DNA of 64,000 bases, taken from NCBI GenBank assembly GCA_905235735.1, contig CAJOMU010000017.1, forward strand, positions 22,927 to 86,926, given 5' to 3'. The DNA is from an uncultured Synergistales bacterium. GTDB taxonomy: Bacteria; Synergistota; Synergistia; Synergistales; Aminobacteriaceae. The notes under the pieces were generated by a model. The model saw nothing but the letters and a program-made list of their open reading frames with translations, made no database searches and was not told the DNA's origin. This document shows, one piece after another, positions 17,860 to 26,984 of the stretch. Each line of letters begins with the position of its first letter. Within the stretch, counting starts at the first letter, position 1. The position numbers and the translations under genes are program-made.

Positions 17860-18586
17860 ACTGCCAGCTTTCAGAGGTTGATAGATTCTCAAGTGCATTT
17901 AATATTTTAGCGTATAAGTCCGGCACTCTGACTCTCAAATCCGAAATGTATTCGCGTATTCTCTGACGTTCAGTATGACCTGCGAACGGACACGCACTCG
18001 CTATTACTGGAAGCTGTAATCTCTTTGCGTCATCGATGATTGCTGATTCATTCGACAGTACTAACGGCCTTATCACTGTTACACCTGTCCTCGACATGTA
18101 TGCGACCGGCTGAAAACTTTTTGCTCTTCCTGCGTTGAACATGTTCATGAAGAATGTCTCGACTGCATCATCAAGAGAGTGGCCAAGTGCGAGCTTATTG
18201 AATCCATTTTGTGAAGCCCATCTGCTTATTATTCCGCGTCTCATGTTTGCACAGAATGAACACGGTGATTTTTCCTGACGAGCTTCAATTATTCCTATGA
18301 TGTCCTGTTCGACTATCACATAGCGAATATTTTTCTGAGTGCAATATTCTTCGAGGGGAGCTGTATTCATTCCTGAGAGTTTAACGCTGAGAGCTGCGAG
18401 GGAGAATTTAACGGGGCTTCGTCTTGCGAATTCATGAAGTGCATGAAGTAGAATCAAACTGTCCTTGCCTCCCGATAAACCGACGAGAACGTTATCGCCT
18501 TCGTTTATCATGTTCCATTGAGCTATAGCTTTGCCTATTCTGCGCCTAAGTGAATTGCTTATTGATTGATTATATTGTGTGTGCAT
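17834..18586 (-). CDS. ttcA: TtcA-like tRNA 2-thiocytidine synthetase / PP-loop ATPase
   Basis: An N-type ATP pyrophosphatase of the TtcA/TtuA group, which thiolates tRNA using an iron-sulfur cluster. The PP-loop SGGKDS is at residues 38-43. Cysteines at 109 and 112 (CSFC) and at 199 (SACPF) occupy the places of the three cluster ligands in TtcA. The 250 residues are a little shorter than E. coli TtcA, and the family also includes members of other specificity, so the exact tRNA target is uncertain. It is first in a two-gene unit with mutS, and divergent from the glycosyltransferase at 18667. Confidence 0.85.
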   Translation of the reverse strand: MHTQYNQSISNSLRRRIGKAIAQWNMINEGDNVLVGLSGGKDSLILLHALHEFARRSPVKFSLAALSVKLSGMNTAPLEEYCTQKNIRYVIVEQDIIGIIEARQEKSPCSFCANMRRGIISRWASQNGFNKLALGHSLDDAVETFFMNMFNAGRAKSFQPVAYMSRTGVTVIRPLVLSNESAIIDDAKRLQLPVIASACPFAGHTERQRIREYISDLRVRVPDLYAKILNALENLSTSESWQYEKHESDS

Positions 18587-18666
18587 TTTTTGATTCCATT
18601 ATACGCTCTTATACTGTGATACAATGTTTCAAACTAAATTCCATAAGGAGAAGTATTTTACATATA

Positions 18667-19833
18667 ATGACGAAGATTTTGCATTTAGCAGCAAGCGTAT
18701 ATCCCGTACGCGGAGGAATAGATCAGGTAGCAGAAGATGTTATGCGTGCACTATCAGATACTCCGAACATTGAGCAGAAGATGATATGTTTCAATCAGGA
18801 TGCATCAGCTGACGGAATAGTTACTCACATGAACGAGACAGTTCATGACAAAATCAGAGGCATAGAAGTAGTAAGGTGCAGCTGTATCGCTAAAGTGTCA
18901 TCACAATTAATATCTCTGACATTCAAACGTGAACTCAAAAAGCTGTTTGAACATTTCGTCCCGGACATAATAATAATGCATTATCCTAATCCTTTTATGG
19001 CTCATTGTCTGCTTCCTTTCCTGAAAAAATACAAGTCTGTTAAATTTATACTCTACTGGCATCTCGACATAGTCCGGCAGAAGATACTCGGAAAATTGTT
19101 TCACTTCCAGAATATAAAATTGTGTGAGCGAGCTGATGTGATAGTTGCTACGAGTGAAAATTATATAGAAGGCAGCAAGTATCTTAGTCGTTACAGAGAC
19201 AAATGTACAGTGATTCCGAACTGTGTACAGAATCATAGGATTGCAGAGACTCCTGAAACGCAGCGGATAGCTTCCGAGATACGTAAAAAGTATCCTGGCA
19301 AATTCATTTCGTTCTCAGTAGGCAGAAATGTTGCGTATAAGGGTTTCAGGTATTTGATTGAGGCATCAGAATATCTTGATGATGATTGTGTTGTTCTAAT
19401 AGCAGGTCCGCATACACGAAGTGATGAGATGAAACAGATGACCATGAATAACAGTAAAGTAGAACTTCTTGGTCTGTTGAGCGATGAAGAACTTAACGCA
19501 TATTACATAGCAAGTGATATATACTCTTTCCCGTCGATAATGAGAAATGAAGCGTTTGGTCTAGCACTTGCCGAAGGAATGTATTTCGGAAAGCCAGCAG
19601 TAACGTTCACGATACCCGGAAGCGGAGTGAATTATGTCAGTCTTGACGGCATAACAGGTATTGAGTGTCCGAATCGGGATGTGAAAGCCTTTGCGGATGC
19701 AATTATGAAGCTGAAGAATGATTCTGAACTCAGAAGTAAGCTCGGAGAAAATGCAATGCAGAGGGTGCTTGAGAATTTCATGTACTACAAGTTCAGGCAG
19801 AGGATAATAAATCTGATTTCATCTCTGAAATAA
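18667..19833 (+). CDS. Glycosyltransferase family 4 (GT-B fold)
   Basis: A 388-residue cytosolic or membrane-associated glycosyltransferase. The N terminus has the GT4 acceptor-domain start MTKILHLAASVYPVRGGI. The donor-binding half contains SVGRNVAYKGFRYLIEA (about residues 217-233) and the EAFGLALAEGMYFGKP motif with the family's conserved E-x7-E spacing. The start at 18667 is taken because it begins the fold, although AAGGAG lies 16 bases away, somewhat far. It is the first of a plus-strand run that includes a dehydrogenase and a membrane glycosyltransferase-like protein, so a role in a surface glycan is likely. Confidence 0.85.
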   Translation: MTKILHLAASVYPVRGGIDQVAEDVMRALSDTPNIEQKMICFNQDASADGIVTHMNETVHDKIRGIEVVRCSCIAKVSSQLISLTFKRELKKLFEHFVPDIIIMHYPNPFMAHCLLPFLKKYKSVKFILYWHLDIVRQKILGKLFHFQNIKLCERADVIVATSENYIEGSKYLSRYRDKCTVIPNCVQNHRIAETPETQRIASEIRKKYPGKFISFSVGRNVAYKGFRYLIEASEYLDDDCVVLIAGPHTRSDEMKQMTMNNSKVELLGLLSDEELNAYYIASDIYSFPSIMRNEAFGLALAEGMYFGKPAVTFTIPGSGVNYVSLDGITGIECPNRDVKAFADAIMKLKNDSELRSKLGENAMQRVLENFMYYKFRQRIINLISSLK

Positions 19834-19953
19834 ACGACATGAAGACTAACATAGAAATCAACGAGAACGTTATTGTCTTTGACGTTCTTTTTGATTTCAT
19901 TATATGCCGTGATAAGATACATAAAACATTACGATTAGGAGAATCGATTCATT

Positions 19954-20686
19954 ATGGAGACGGCAATAGTAACAGGTTCAGCGAAGGGTATCGGTCTTGC
20001 AATCTCGAAGGCACTTCTTAAACGAGGATATTTTGTTGTGATGAACTATGCAAATGACATAGAGAATGCGGAACGTGTAACCGAAGAATTATCGCATGAT
20101 TATGCAGGACAGTTTTCGATGATTCATCAGAGTCTCGAAACGAAAGAAGATGTTGCGAAGTTCTATGACAGTACGCAGAAAATACTAAAGGGGGGGGGGG
20201 GGAGAATTACTTATACTAAATGCAGGGTGCACTGACAGAACACGCTGGGAAAATTTAACGTGGGAAGATTTTATGCATGTCATGAATGTAAACGTAAATG
20301 CACCGGCAGAATTAATCAGAAAGTTCCACAATGATTTATGCGATGACGGAAACATAATCATGATCAGTTCAGCGATGAGTGTATACCCTCATGCAACTTC
20401 AGTACCTTACACTGTATCGAAGAGTGCATTGAACGGATTGACTCTCGCACTCGTGAAGGAATATTGCAATCGAAACATAAGAGTGAATGCTGTGCTTCCG
20501 GGCTTCATTGAAACGCCGTGGCAGAAGAGTAAACCTGAAGACCAGCGTAAAAGAATATGCGACAAGATTGCGCTGAATAGATTCGCGGAGCCTGAAGAGA
20601 TTGCGCAAGTTGTGATGAGTATAATTGATTCGAGTTACATTAACGGAGCATTGATACCTGTTGACGGAAGTTACTGCTACAGATGA
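19954..20686 (+). pseudogene. FabG-like short-chain dehydrogenase, out of frame at a 13-G tract
   Basis: The gene starts with AGGAG and ATG at 19954. The first frame encodes the Rossmann start TGSAKGIGLAISKALLKRG and stops at 20235. After the G tract (20190-20202) the correct frame reads ELLILNAGCTD, with the NAG motif, and continues to the stop at 20686 with the catalytic Ser and the YTVSK (YxxxK) pair, then PVDGSY at the C terminus. Removing one G (12) or adding two (15) restores an intact 243-residue SDR, exactly the usual length. It is therefore either an OFF state of a phase-variable gene or a sequencing error in a homopolymer. It lies between glycosyltransferase genes. Confidence 0.9.
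20190..20202. repeat. Homopolymer tract of 13 G
   Basis: Thirteen consecutive G inside the SDR reading frame. Tracts of 8 or more G inside genes are typical contingency loci for slipped-strand mispairing. The tract encodes a Gly run in a loop just before the NAG motif, so length changes by multiples of three would be tolerated. Confidence 0.95.
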
Positions 20687-20689
20687 TTG

Positions 20690-20698
20690 TGCTATAAT
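20690..20698 (+). promoter_or_regulatory. Extended -10 promoter before the membrane glycosyltransferase-like gene
   Basis: TGCTATAAT directly after the SDR stop codon, with no clear -35. The same nonamer recurs at 22324 and 23773, and TGCTAAAAT at 8474 and 9808. The leader to the ATG at 20849 would be about 145 bases. Confidence 0.45.
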
Positions 20699-20848
20699 TC
20701 AGGCTATGAAAACACTTGACAGAATAAATCCAAGATGTAATGCTAATAATTTCCTCGCACAATCATTTACGGAATTGATGTGCCAAGCTACGCATATCTT
20801 GTGTTCGTGAAATTTTCTGCAAATCAAATTCAGAGGAGAAAGATAATC

Positions 20849-22291
20849 ATGCGCAAACATAATGTTCCGTTAATCTTAATCAGTCTTGCAGTACCGTTAA
20901 TATTATTCTCATTCACAGCATGGAACTCTTACGGATGGGATGATGAATTCTTCAACCTAGAACAACTCGCGAAATGCCAATCTCTTTCTCAGCTCATAAC
21001 TTACATCAACAGCATAGACCTTCATCCTGTAGGGCAATATGTCATGAACTATGTCCTGTATGGGATATTCGGAAACTGGCATGCAGTGAGGACAGCAGGA
21101 GCGTTAATTATTGCATTATCATTATGGCTGTACTGGTACATGACTCGAAGACAAAGCGATAATCTCTCATGTATACTCTCATATGTTCTTCTCTGTCTGA
21201 ATCCCTCAATGCTTCTGTGGTGTACGGGACTTCGATGGTACACATACATTATGCCTCTTGCATGTGGTCTTGGCCTCGTAATGCATAACGTTAATTCCAG
21301 AAGACGTGTTACATTCTGGGCATGTTATTTCGTGCTATGCGTCTTAATGTTTCATGTCGCTTATTGTTCAATCATTATGATTCTAGTATCGTTCTTATGC
21401 ATTCTCTATACAAGGCGAGAATATCTAAGAGACGAGGTAAAAATCATTCTCAGTTTCGCGGTCATATCATCATTGCTCATATCGTATCAGGCTTACGCAT
21501 TCATCACCGTGCATTACCCGAACGGAAAATTTAAACTTGTATCAATGATAATGCCGTTTATGTCAGCTGGTCAGAATTTTCTGTGCGGAAGTGCTGTTGT
21601 TCCCGTCTCAATTTCAGGAATGCTTTTGATTCTCGCAGGTTTGATATTATTCATTGCGTTTATCTTGAACATTAAGAGTGTTATGAAGACATGCACGAGC
21701 AAATATTTCGTGTTTTCTTATATCGCAAATATAATTCTCAAGACAGGTGTTGGAGCGAGATATTACAGTGTATTCAATCCTCAGCAAGGAGACTTCATGA
21801 CCGATACCTATTCATTCATAAAGAACAGGATAATTCGCATCATCGTGTTATGTCTCTGCGCGGCAGGCACTATACTGGGAATAATCAGCGTAATCACTCA
21901 CACTGACACTGCAAAAGCATCATGGAATACCCCATACGAATCAATCATAGAATACATAACATCATCAGACCCGAAGAAAGAATCACTGACTGTAACAAGC
22001 AACCCTGTATTATGCTGGCACATGAAAGAACTCGGATATAATGCCATCGACATAAACTCGCACGAACTTCCAGAAGACAAATCTGAAGGCATAATCTTTG
22101 CGGTAAAAACGTTCAGAGGCACATTGAATCAGAAACGCAATGATGAATACATATCATACATTGAAAATCATGACGCACGAGAACATAAACGCTTTGGTTA
22201 TGACAAATACGCAGACTTCAAACGGAGAATTGATAAAGCATATCCTGATTACCCGGACTATTACGCTGAGGTCTTCATGATTATTCCGTAA
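20849..22291 (+). CDS. Multi-pass membrane protein, GT-C/GT39-like glycosyltransferase
   Basis: The ATG at 20849 is chosen for its GAGGAG; an upstream in-frame start at 20780 lacks one. The 480-residue product has about nine predicted membrane segments and a first extracytoplasmic loop carrying WDDEFF, like the acidic motif of GT-C enzymes that use lipid-linked sugar donors. A soluble C-terminal domain of about 120 residues follows. It is shorter than typical PMT/GT39 enzymes and the match is by architecture only. Neighbouring GT4 and SDR genes suggest a role in glycan assembly. Confidence 0.6.
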   Translation: MRKHNVPLILISLAVPLILFSFTAWNSYGWDDEFFNLEQLAKCQSLSQLITYINSIDLHPVGQYVMNYVLYGIFGNWHAVRTAGALIIALSLWLYWYMTRRQSDNLSCILSYVLLCLNPSMLLWCTGLRWYTYIMPLACGLGLVMHNVNSRRRVTFWACYFVLCVLMFHVAYCSIIMILVSFLCILYTRREYLRDEVKIILSFAVISSLLISYQAYAFITVHYPNGKFKLVSMIMPFMSAGQNFLCGSAVVPVSISGMLLILAGLILFIAFILNIKSVMKTCTSKYFVFSYIANIILKTGVGARYYSVFNPQQGDFMTDTYSFIKNRIIRIIVLCLCAAGTILGIISVITHTDTAKASWNTPYESIIEYITSSDPKKESLTVTSNPVLCWHMKELGYNAIDINSHELPEDKSEGIIFAVKTFRGTLNQKRNDEYISYIENHDAREHKRFGYDKYADFKRRIDKAYPDYPDYYAEVFMIIP

Positions 22292-22323
22292 ATCATTTAT
22301 GCAAAGCCGTATTTCATACAAAC

Positions 22324-22332
22324 TGCTATAAT
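22324..22332 (+). promoter_or_regulatory. Extended -10 promoter of the SNF transporter gene
   Basis: TGCTATAAT, 35 bases before the chosen ATG; no convincing -35 is seen. Confidence 0.5.
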
Positions 22333-22366
22333 GCAGTGAAAATTTTAACTGGAGGTAATGTTTCTC

Positions 22367-23746
22367 ATGGCAGATAAACCGCGTGAGACTTTCGCAAGCC
22401 GTTTAGGATTCATATTCCTATCGGCAGGCTGTGCAATCGGACTCGGTAATGTATGGCGTTTCCCATTCATCACTGGTCAGTACGGCGGTGCAGCATTCGT
22501 ATTAATCTACATCACATTCTTGTTATTCCTGGCCATGCCCATAATGGTTATGGAATTTGCAGTCGGACGAGGCTCACAGAAGAGCATGTCCCGTTCATTC
22601 AGTGTGTTATGTCCTGAACATAAAGTATGGTCGTTATGGGGTTATGTAGGCTGGGCAGGAAATTATATCCTGATGATGTTCTACACGACAGTTACGGGAT
22701 GGATGCTCGCATACACATATAATTCAGCAGTTGGGACTCTTTCAGGACTTGATGCTGAAGCTGTCGGAAAATTTTTCGGTGAATTCCTTGCATCACCTTC
22801 TCAAATGATTTTCTGGATGACATTATCCGTCGTAATCGGAACACTCGTATGCTTCTCAGGACTTCAGAAGGGTGTCGAAAGAATCACGAAGATAATGATG
22901 TGCGGACTTCTCGTAATCATGCTTGCACTTGCAGTACGTTCAGTAACGCTTGAAGGTGCAGAGAAGGGACTTGAATTTTATATCAAGCCTGATTTCAGCA
23001 AGCTCACATCATCAGGATTAGGCACAATGTTATATGCGGCATTAGGTCAGGCATTCTTCACGTTAAGTCTGGGTATCGGCTCAATGTCGATATTCGGAAG
23101 TTACATCAGCAAGGACAAGACGCTTTTCGGAGAGAGCCTGATAATAACGGGGCTTGATACATTCGTTGCATTGACAGCAGGACTAATCATATTCCCTGCA
23201 TGTTTTGCATACGGCATAAATCCTGATGCAGGGCCTGGCTTAATCTTCGTAACATTGCCGAACATGTTCGACCACATGCCTAACGGACAAATCTGGGGAG
23301 CATTATTCTTCCTATTCATGAGTTTTGCGGCACTTTCAACCGTTATTGCTGTCTTCGAGAACATAACAGCATGCTTCATGGACAGATTCAATATGTCTCG
23401 TAAATCTTCAGCTATTGTTATGGGAGTAAGTTTATTCATTCTATCGATTCCGTGTGCATTGGGATTCAATTTATGGTCAGGATTTCAGCCTTTCGGAGCG
23501 GGTTCAAATGTCTTAGACCTTGAAGACTTTATCCTGAGTGATAACTTGCTTCCAATCGGAGCGATTATATACTTGCTGTTCTGTGTGAGCAGATACGGCT
23601 GGGGCTGGGACAAATTTGTTAAAGAGGCAGACACAGGTGAAGGTGTGAAATTCCCTCGAGGACTTCGCGGTTATTTCACGTATGTAGTTCCTATAGTGAT
23701 ACTTGCGATTCTTGCTATGGGATATATAAACAGGTTTGCAGGTTAG
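22367..23746 (+). CDS. Sodium-dependent neurotransmitter-symporter family (SNF/NSS) transporter
   Basis: A LeuT-fold sodium-coupled importer, most likely for amino acids. The ATG at 22367 has GGAGG 11 bases upstream; the ATG at 22358 is only 2 bases from GGAGG and so less likely. The 459-residue protein has the family signature GLGNVWRFPF near residue 23 and about 11-12 membrane segments. Bacterial members transport Leu, Trp or Tyr; substrate cannot be read from the sequence. It fits an amino-acid-fermenting lifestyle, like the liv and opp importers in this window. It has its own promoter and is followed by rubredoxin. Confidence 0.93.
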   Translation: MADKPRETFASRLGFIFLSAGCAIGLGNVWRFPFITGQYGGAAFVLIYITFLLFLAMPIMVMEFAVGRGSQKSMSRSFSVLCPEHKVWSLWGYVGWAGNYILMMFYTTVTGWMLAYTYNSAVGTLSGLDAEAVGKFFGEFLASPSQMIFWMTLSVVIGTLVCFSGLQKGVERITKIMMCGLLVIMLALAVRSVTLEGAEKGLEFYIKPDFSKLTSSGLGTMLYAALGQAFFTLSLGIGSMSIFGSYISKDKTLFGESLIITGLDTFVALTAGLIIFPACFAYGINPDAGPGLIFVTLPNMFDHMPNGQIWGALFFLFMSFAALSTVIAVFENITACFMDRFNMSRKSSAIVMGVSLFILSIPCALGFNLWSGFQPFGAGSNVLDLEDFILSDNLLPIGAIIYLLFCVSRYGWGWDKFVKEADTGEGVKFPRGLRGYFTYVVPIVILAILAMGYINRFAG

Positions 23747-23772
23747 GAATTCAGATTTTCTGAGTCCTCGTA

Positions 23773-23781
23773 TGCTATAAT
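23773..23781 (+). promoter_or_regulatory. Extended -10 promoter of the rubredoxin gene
   Basis: TGCTATAAT, 28 bases before the rubredoxin ATG, third occurrence of this nonamer as a promoter core here. Confidence 0.5.
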
Positions 23782-23809
23782 TGTGCAAACATAGAGGGAG
23801 GTTTTTAGA

Positions 23810-23968
23810 ATGACAAAGTATGTATGCACAGTATGCGGTTATGTTTATGACCCTGAGGCAGGAGACCCCGATAACGGAGTAGCTCCCGGAACAGCGTGGG
23901 AGAATGTACCAGAGGATTGGGTATGCCCGTTATGCGCAGTCGGAAAAGACATGTTTGAAGCTCAGTAG
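23810..23968 (+). CDS. Rubredoxin
   Basis: A 52-residue one-iron electron carrier. Two CxxC knuckles bind the iron: Cys6 and Cys9 in CTVCGY, and Cys39 and Cys42 in CPLC. The conserved aromatic core (Tyr4, Tyr11, Tyr13, Trp30, Trp37) and the [10 protein letters not shown]-like loop are present. The ATG has GAGGGAGG upstream. In anaerobes rubredoxin serves oxygen and superoxide detoxification and other redox enzymes; no partner oxidoreductase is next to it. It is monocistronic, with its own promoter and a strong terminator. Confidence 0.97.
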   Translation: MTKYVCTVCGYVYDPEAGDPDNGVAPGTAWENVPEDWVCPLCAVGKDMFEAQ

Positions 23969-23997
23969 TCTTCATCGTAACCATTAAGAATATAAAG

Positions 23998-24028
23998 CCC
24001 CCCGTGAATTGTTTGCGGGGGGATGTTT
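23998..24028 (+). terminator. Rho-independent terminator between convergent genes
   Basis: CCCCCCG (23998-24004) pairs with CGGGGGG (24016-24022), 11-base loop, followed by ATGTTTATT. The T tail is weak on the plus strand. The hairpin lies between rubredoxin and the convergent GT2 gene and may serve both. Confidence 0.7.
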
Positions 24029-24968
24029 ATTGCACTCCCATTAAGATTCGGAACTTTTCAATCAGCGTTACTCTTATGTCTCCTGTCCTGAATTTAGGTG
24101 AGAAGAACATTATCAATCTGTAAAGCCATTTCTCTTTACTGCCTGCAATTAAGGTAAACACTTTCTTTGCTTCCCGTGTCATTTCATCATTGAGATATTG
24201 AAGTACCACCTTAGCAAATCTTGATTCTTCTCCGCGCTCTTTCACAAATCTTCTGTCGTATTCAAATTTCATGCGCTTCAAAATTGAAGTAGGTGTACCT
24301 ATGACATTATGACCGTGCTGTCTGTATTTCATGAGAGGAGTATCTTCTGTGAAGAAAATACCTCCACAAGCAACAGTGAATAACACAATTGATATGTCAT
24401 AACCTCTGCAAAATAATTCTTCATGGTTCTTGTGTTTAGCGAACTCACGCGCTTTTGAATTCATGACCATGCAGCAGCCTAATGCAGTTGGTCTTATGGC
24501 CAAGCTGTATATTGTCTTCAGGCGTTTATCCCTATAAGCCATTGAGCCTATCACATTTAGATTCTGATCTGCAATGTATGCACTTGTCTGGCAGATTATG
24601 GGAATATCTTTTCCCTTTGCATTTTCCTTTTGCTGAATTGCTTTCACTGCCGTGATTAATTTTTCTTCAAGCCACACATCATCCTGATCTGACATTGCAT
24701 AGTAATCGAAATCAGGTGCCGATCCTAACGCAGAGACGAAACTTTTAATCCAGCCTAAATTACTTCCGAACTCAGCATGAATGTTATCGTATCTGCTGAC
24801 ATAATCTGAAATGATTTCTCGCGTTGAATCCTTTGAACCGTCATCCCTGATGAATAACTCAACATGTACATCTTTCTGTGCGAGTATCGAATCTATTTGT
24901 TCAGCGAGATATTTTTCACCGTTGTACGTAGACATGATAACCGCAACTTCTGGAATTTGTGATGTCAT
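24027..24968 (-). CDS. Glycosyltransferase family 2
   Basis: A GT-A-fold inverting glycosyltransferase of about 313 residues when started at the ATG at 24968, which directly precedes the fold (EVAVIMSTYNGEKYL). An in-frame ATG at 25061 would add 31 residues; AAGGAG lies about 15 bases before 24968. The DDGSKDST nucleotide-binding motif, a DQDDVW catalytic metal-binding motif and a helical C terminus are present. The layout resembles rhamnosyl- or alpha-L-Rha-transferases of O-antigen clusters, but the sugar is not defined. It is downstream of the amylosucrase-like gene. Confidence 0.88.
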   Translation of the reverse strand: MTSQIPEVAVIMSTYNGEKYLAEQIDSILAQKDVHVELFIRDDGSKDSTREIISDYVSRYDNIHAEFGSNLGWIKSFVSALGSAPDFDYYAMSDQDDVWLEEKLITAVKAIQQKENAKGKDIPIICQTSAYIADQNLNVIGSMAYRDKRLKTIYSLAIRPTALGCCMVMNSKAREFAKHKNHEELFCRGYDISIVLFTVACGGIFFTEDTPLMKYRQHGHNVIGTPTSILKRMKFEYDRRFVKERGEESRFAKVVLQYLNDEMTREAKKVFTLIAGSKEKWLYRLIMFFSPKFRTGDIRVTLIEKFRILMGVQ

Positions 24969-25064
24969 TTCGTTACTGATTAACTCCTTTCGCGTATAAA
25001 TTTGCTCCCATCGTATTTCAGACAGGAGCATTATTATTTCACAACCGTTAAACCTTCGCAATGA

Positions 25065-26912
25065 TTATGCTTTTGCGATAAGCCACAGGAAACCGTAGCC
25101 TTCAAGTTTAACCTGACCGATTGAATCCGTCGCATACTTCTTGCCGCTCACCATGTCGTAATACTCGAACTGTCCGTTAATCTTCTCTGACGGAACAAAC
25201 GTAACTGTCTCATCACTGAAGTTGAAGAACGCAAGCATTTTTTCTTTCTGCGTCTTTTCACCGTAGTACCTGCCGATTCCAAGTACAGCATCATCATGTG
25301 TCTCAATGAGCCATGTATCGCAGACGTTCGAGAACACGCTGAATTTTTCTCTCAGCTTCGTTAGTGCATTGACCGCACTGAATACCTTTCCTTCAGGAGT
25401 ACGTGGGTCATGTCTCTTCTCTGCATTCTCCCATTTGAACGCACCCCTGTGAACATAACGGCTGTCTGCTGCCTTGTCGGGGTCAGGGCTGTCATGATAC
25501 GTGTAATCATTGAGCTGTGCAACTTCATCTCCGCTGTAGAAAACAGGAATTCCGCTTTGTGTAAGAAGGAACGCATGAAGCATTACGTCGAGTTTAACGG
25601 CCTTGTCCTTGTCTTTTGATTCAAGTCCGCAGAGTGAAGCCGTTGTACCGCACATTCTCGCATCTCCGAGTTCAGGTGCATCGTTGTATGTCTCGCCTCT
25701 CGAAGGTGAGCCGGGAAAATCTCCCTTGAAGTAATCATTGAGATACTTCTTGTGTGATACCTCATCGAGTCCGAACTGACGCAGGAACGGATAATCTAAT
25801 CCCCAGCCAATATCATCATGGCATCGTAAATAGTTCTGGAAGACATATTTCTTAGGAAGTGCAAAGACGGTTTCAAGCTGATGTTTCATGAGACGTGTAT
25901 CATGCGTTGCTACAGTGTGCCATGTGCTCGCCATAGTCGTAACGTTATAGAGCATGTTGCATTCTGGCTTATCGACAGTGCCGAAGTACGGAACAACTTT
26001 TGACGGTTCCATAACGACCTCACCGAGCAGTAACGTGCCGGGACATACGATTTCAGCGGCCATTCTCATGATTCGAACTAGCGTATGTACCTGCGGAAGA
26101 TTGCGGCAATTCGTGCCGAGCGTCTTCCAGATGTACGGTACTGCATCGAGACGAATAATATCTATGCCCTGATTGCACAGGTACAGCATGTTGTCTGTCA
26201 TGTCATTAAAGACGACAGGGTTGCGGTAATTCAAATCCCATTGATACGGATAGAAGGTAGTCATAACGACCTTGCCGGACTCCTGATTGAACGTGAAGTT
26301 ACCAGGTGCTGTTGTCGGAAATACTTCGGGTAAATCTTTTTCAAACTGATTCGGAATTTCCCAGTTCTCAAAGAAGAAATACCTGTCCTGAAATTCCTTC
26401 TCACCTTTTCGTGCTCTCACTGCCCATTCATGATCTTCACTCGTGTGATTCATAACGAAGTCCAGGCATACACTTATTCCCAGTGAATGACATTTTGCGG
26501 CTAATTCTGCAAGGTCTTCCATAGTTCCCAAATCCGGACGTACCTTCCTGAAATTCGATACTGCATAACCTCCGTCGCTTTTGCCTTTTGGGGTATCGAG
26601 GAGCGGCATTAAGTGAAGATAATTGATTCCGCATTCCTGAATGTAATCGAGATGCGATTTCACTCCCTGAAGATTTTTCGCAAAGCATTCCGTGTACATC
26701 ATCATTCCGATAATGTCATTGCTTGCATACCATTCGGGGTCGCTGATTCTTGCGTCATCGAGTTCACGAAGAAGTTCATTGCGTTCAGACCATGACCTGC
26801 TTAACATTGAGCAGAAGTAATCGAAGGCTTGCTTGTCGCTTCCGTACAGCTCATAATACAGCCATTTGAGTTCGTCATAATGATGCGCTAATCTCTGTTC
26901 AAATTCATTCAT
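25065..26912 (-). CDS. Amylosucrase-like GH13 enzyme
   Basis: A 615-residue glycoside hydrolase family 13 protein closest in layout to amylosucrase/sucrose hydrolase, which splits sucrose and transfers glucose to glucan. It has the helical N-terminal domain of that group (residues 1-60), the (beta/alpha)8 barrel with FVMNHTSEDHEW, nucleophile Asp256 (IIRLDAV), acid/base Glu298 (LLGEVV) and His365-Asp366 (RCHDD), and a C-terminal beta domain. No signal peptide is seen, so it acts in the cytoplasm. An extended -10 is present at 26973-26981. No other sugar gene is adjacent, and hydrolysis rather than polymerisation is possible. Confidence 0.88.
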   Translation of the reverse strand: MNEFEQRLAHHYDELKWLYYELYGSDKQAFDYFCSMLSRSWSERNELLRELDDARISDPEWYASNDIIGMMMYTECFAKNLQGVKSHLDYIQECGINYLHLMPLLDTPKGKSDGGYAVSNFRKVRPDLGTMEDLAELAAKCHSLGISVCLDFVMNHTSEDHEWAVRARKGEKEFQDRYFFFENWEIPNQFEKDLPEVFPTTAPGNFTFNQESGKVVMTTFYPYQWDLNYRNPVVFNDMTDNMLYLCNQGIDIIRLDAVPYIWKTLGTNCRNLPQVHTLVRIMRMAAEIVCPGTLLLGEVVMEPSKVVPYFGTVDKPECNMLYNVTTMASTWHTVATHDTRLMKHQLETVFALPKKYVFQNYLRCHDDIGWGLDYPFLRQFGLDEVSHKKYLNDYFKGDFPGSPSRGETYNDAPELGDARMCGTTASLCGLESKDKDKAVKLDVMLHAFLLTQSGIPVFYSGDEVAQLNDYTYHDSPDPDKAADSRYVHRGAFKWENAEKRHDPRTPEGKVFSAVNALTKLREKFSVFSNVCDTWLIETHDDAVLGIGRYYGEKTQKEKMLAFFNFSDETVTFVPSEKINGQFEYYDMVSGKKYATDSIGQVKLEGYGFLWLIAKA

Positions 26913-26972
26913 TATGAACTTAATCCTCCTTTTGAATTTATGTGTGTGCGGGAAAAAATTGCTATTGTACTA

Positions 26973-26981
26973 AGTATAGCA
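26973..26981 (-). promoter_or_regulatory. Extended -10 promoter of the amylosucrase-like gene
   Basis: Minus-strand TGCTATACT, 60 bases upstream of the ATG, matching the TGCTATAAT cores used elsewhere in the window. It lies just beyond the stop codon of the SH3b gene. Confidence 0.45.
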
Positions 26982-26984
26982 TGT

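Noticed and set aside
20706-20810. Short leaderless frame of 34 codons (starting MKTLDRINPRCNANN) just after an extended -10
   Set aside because: No ribosome-binding site and no recognised family; more likely part of the leader of the membrane glycosyltransferase-like gene.
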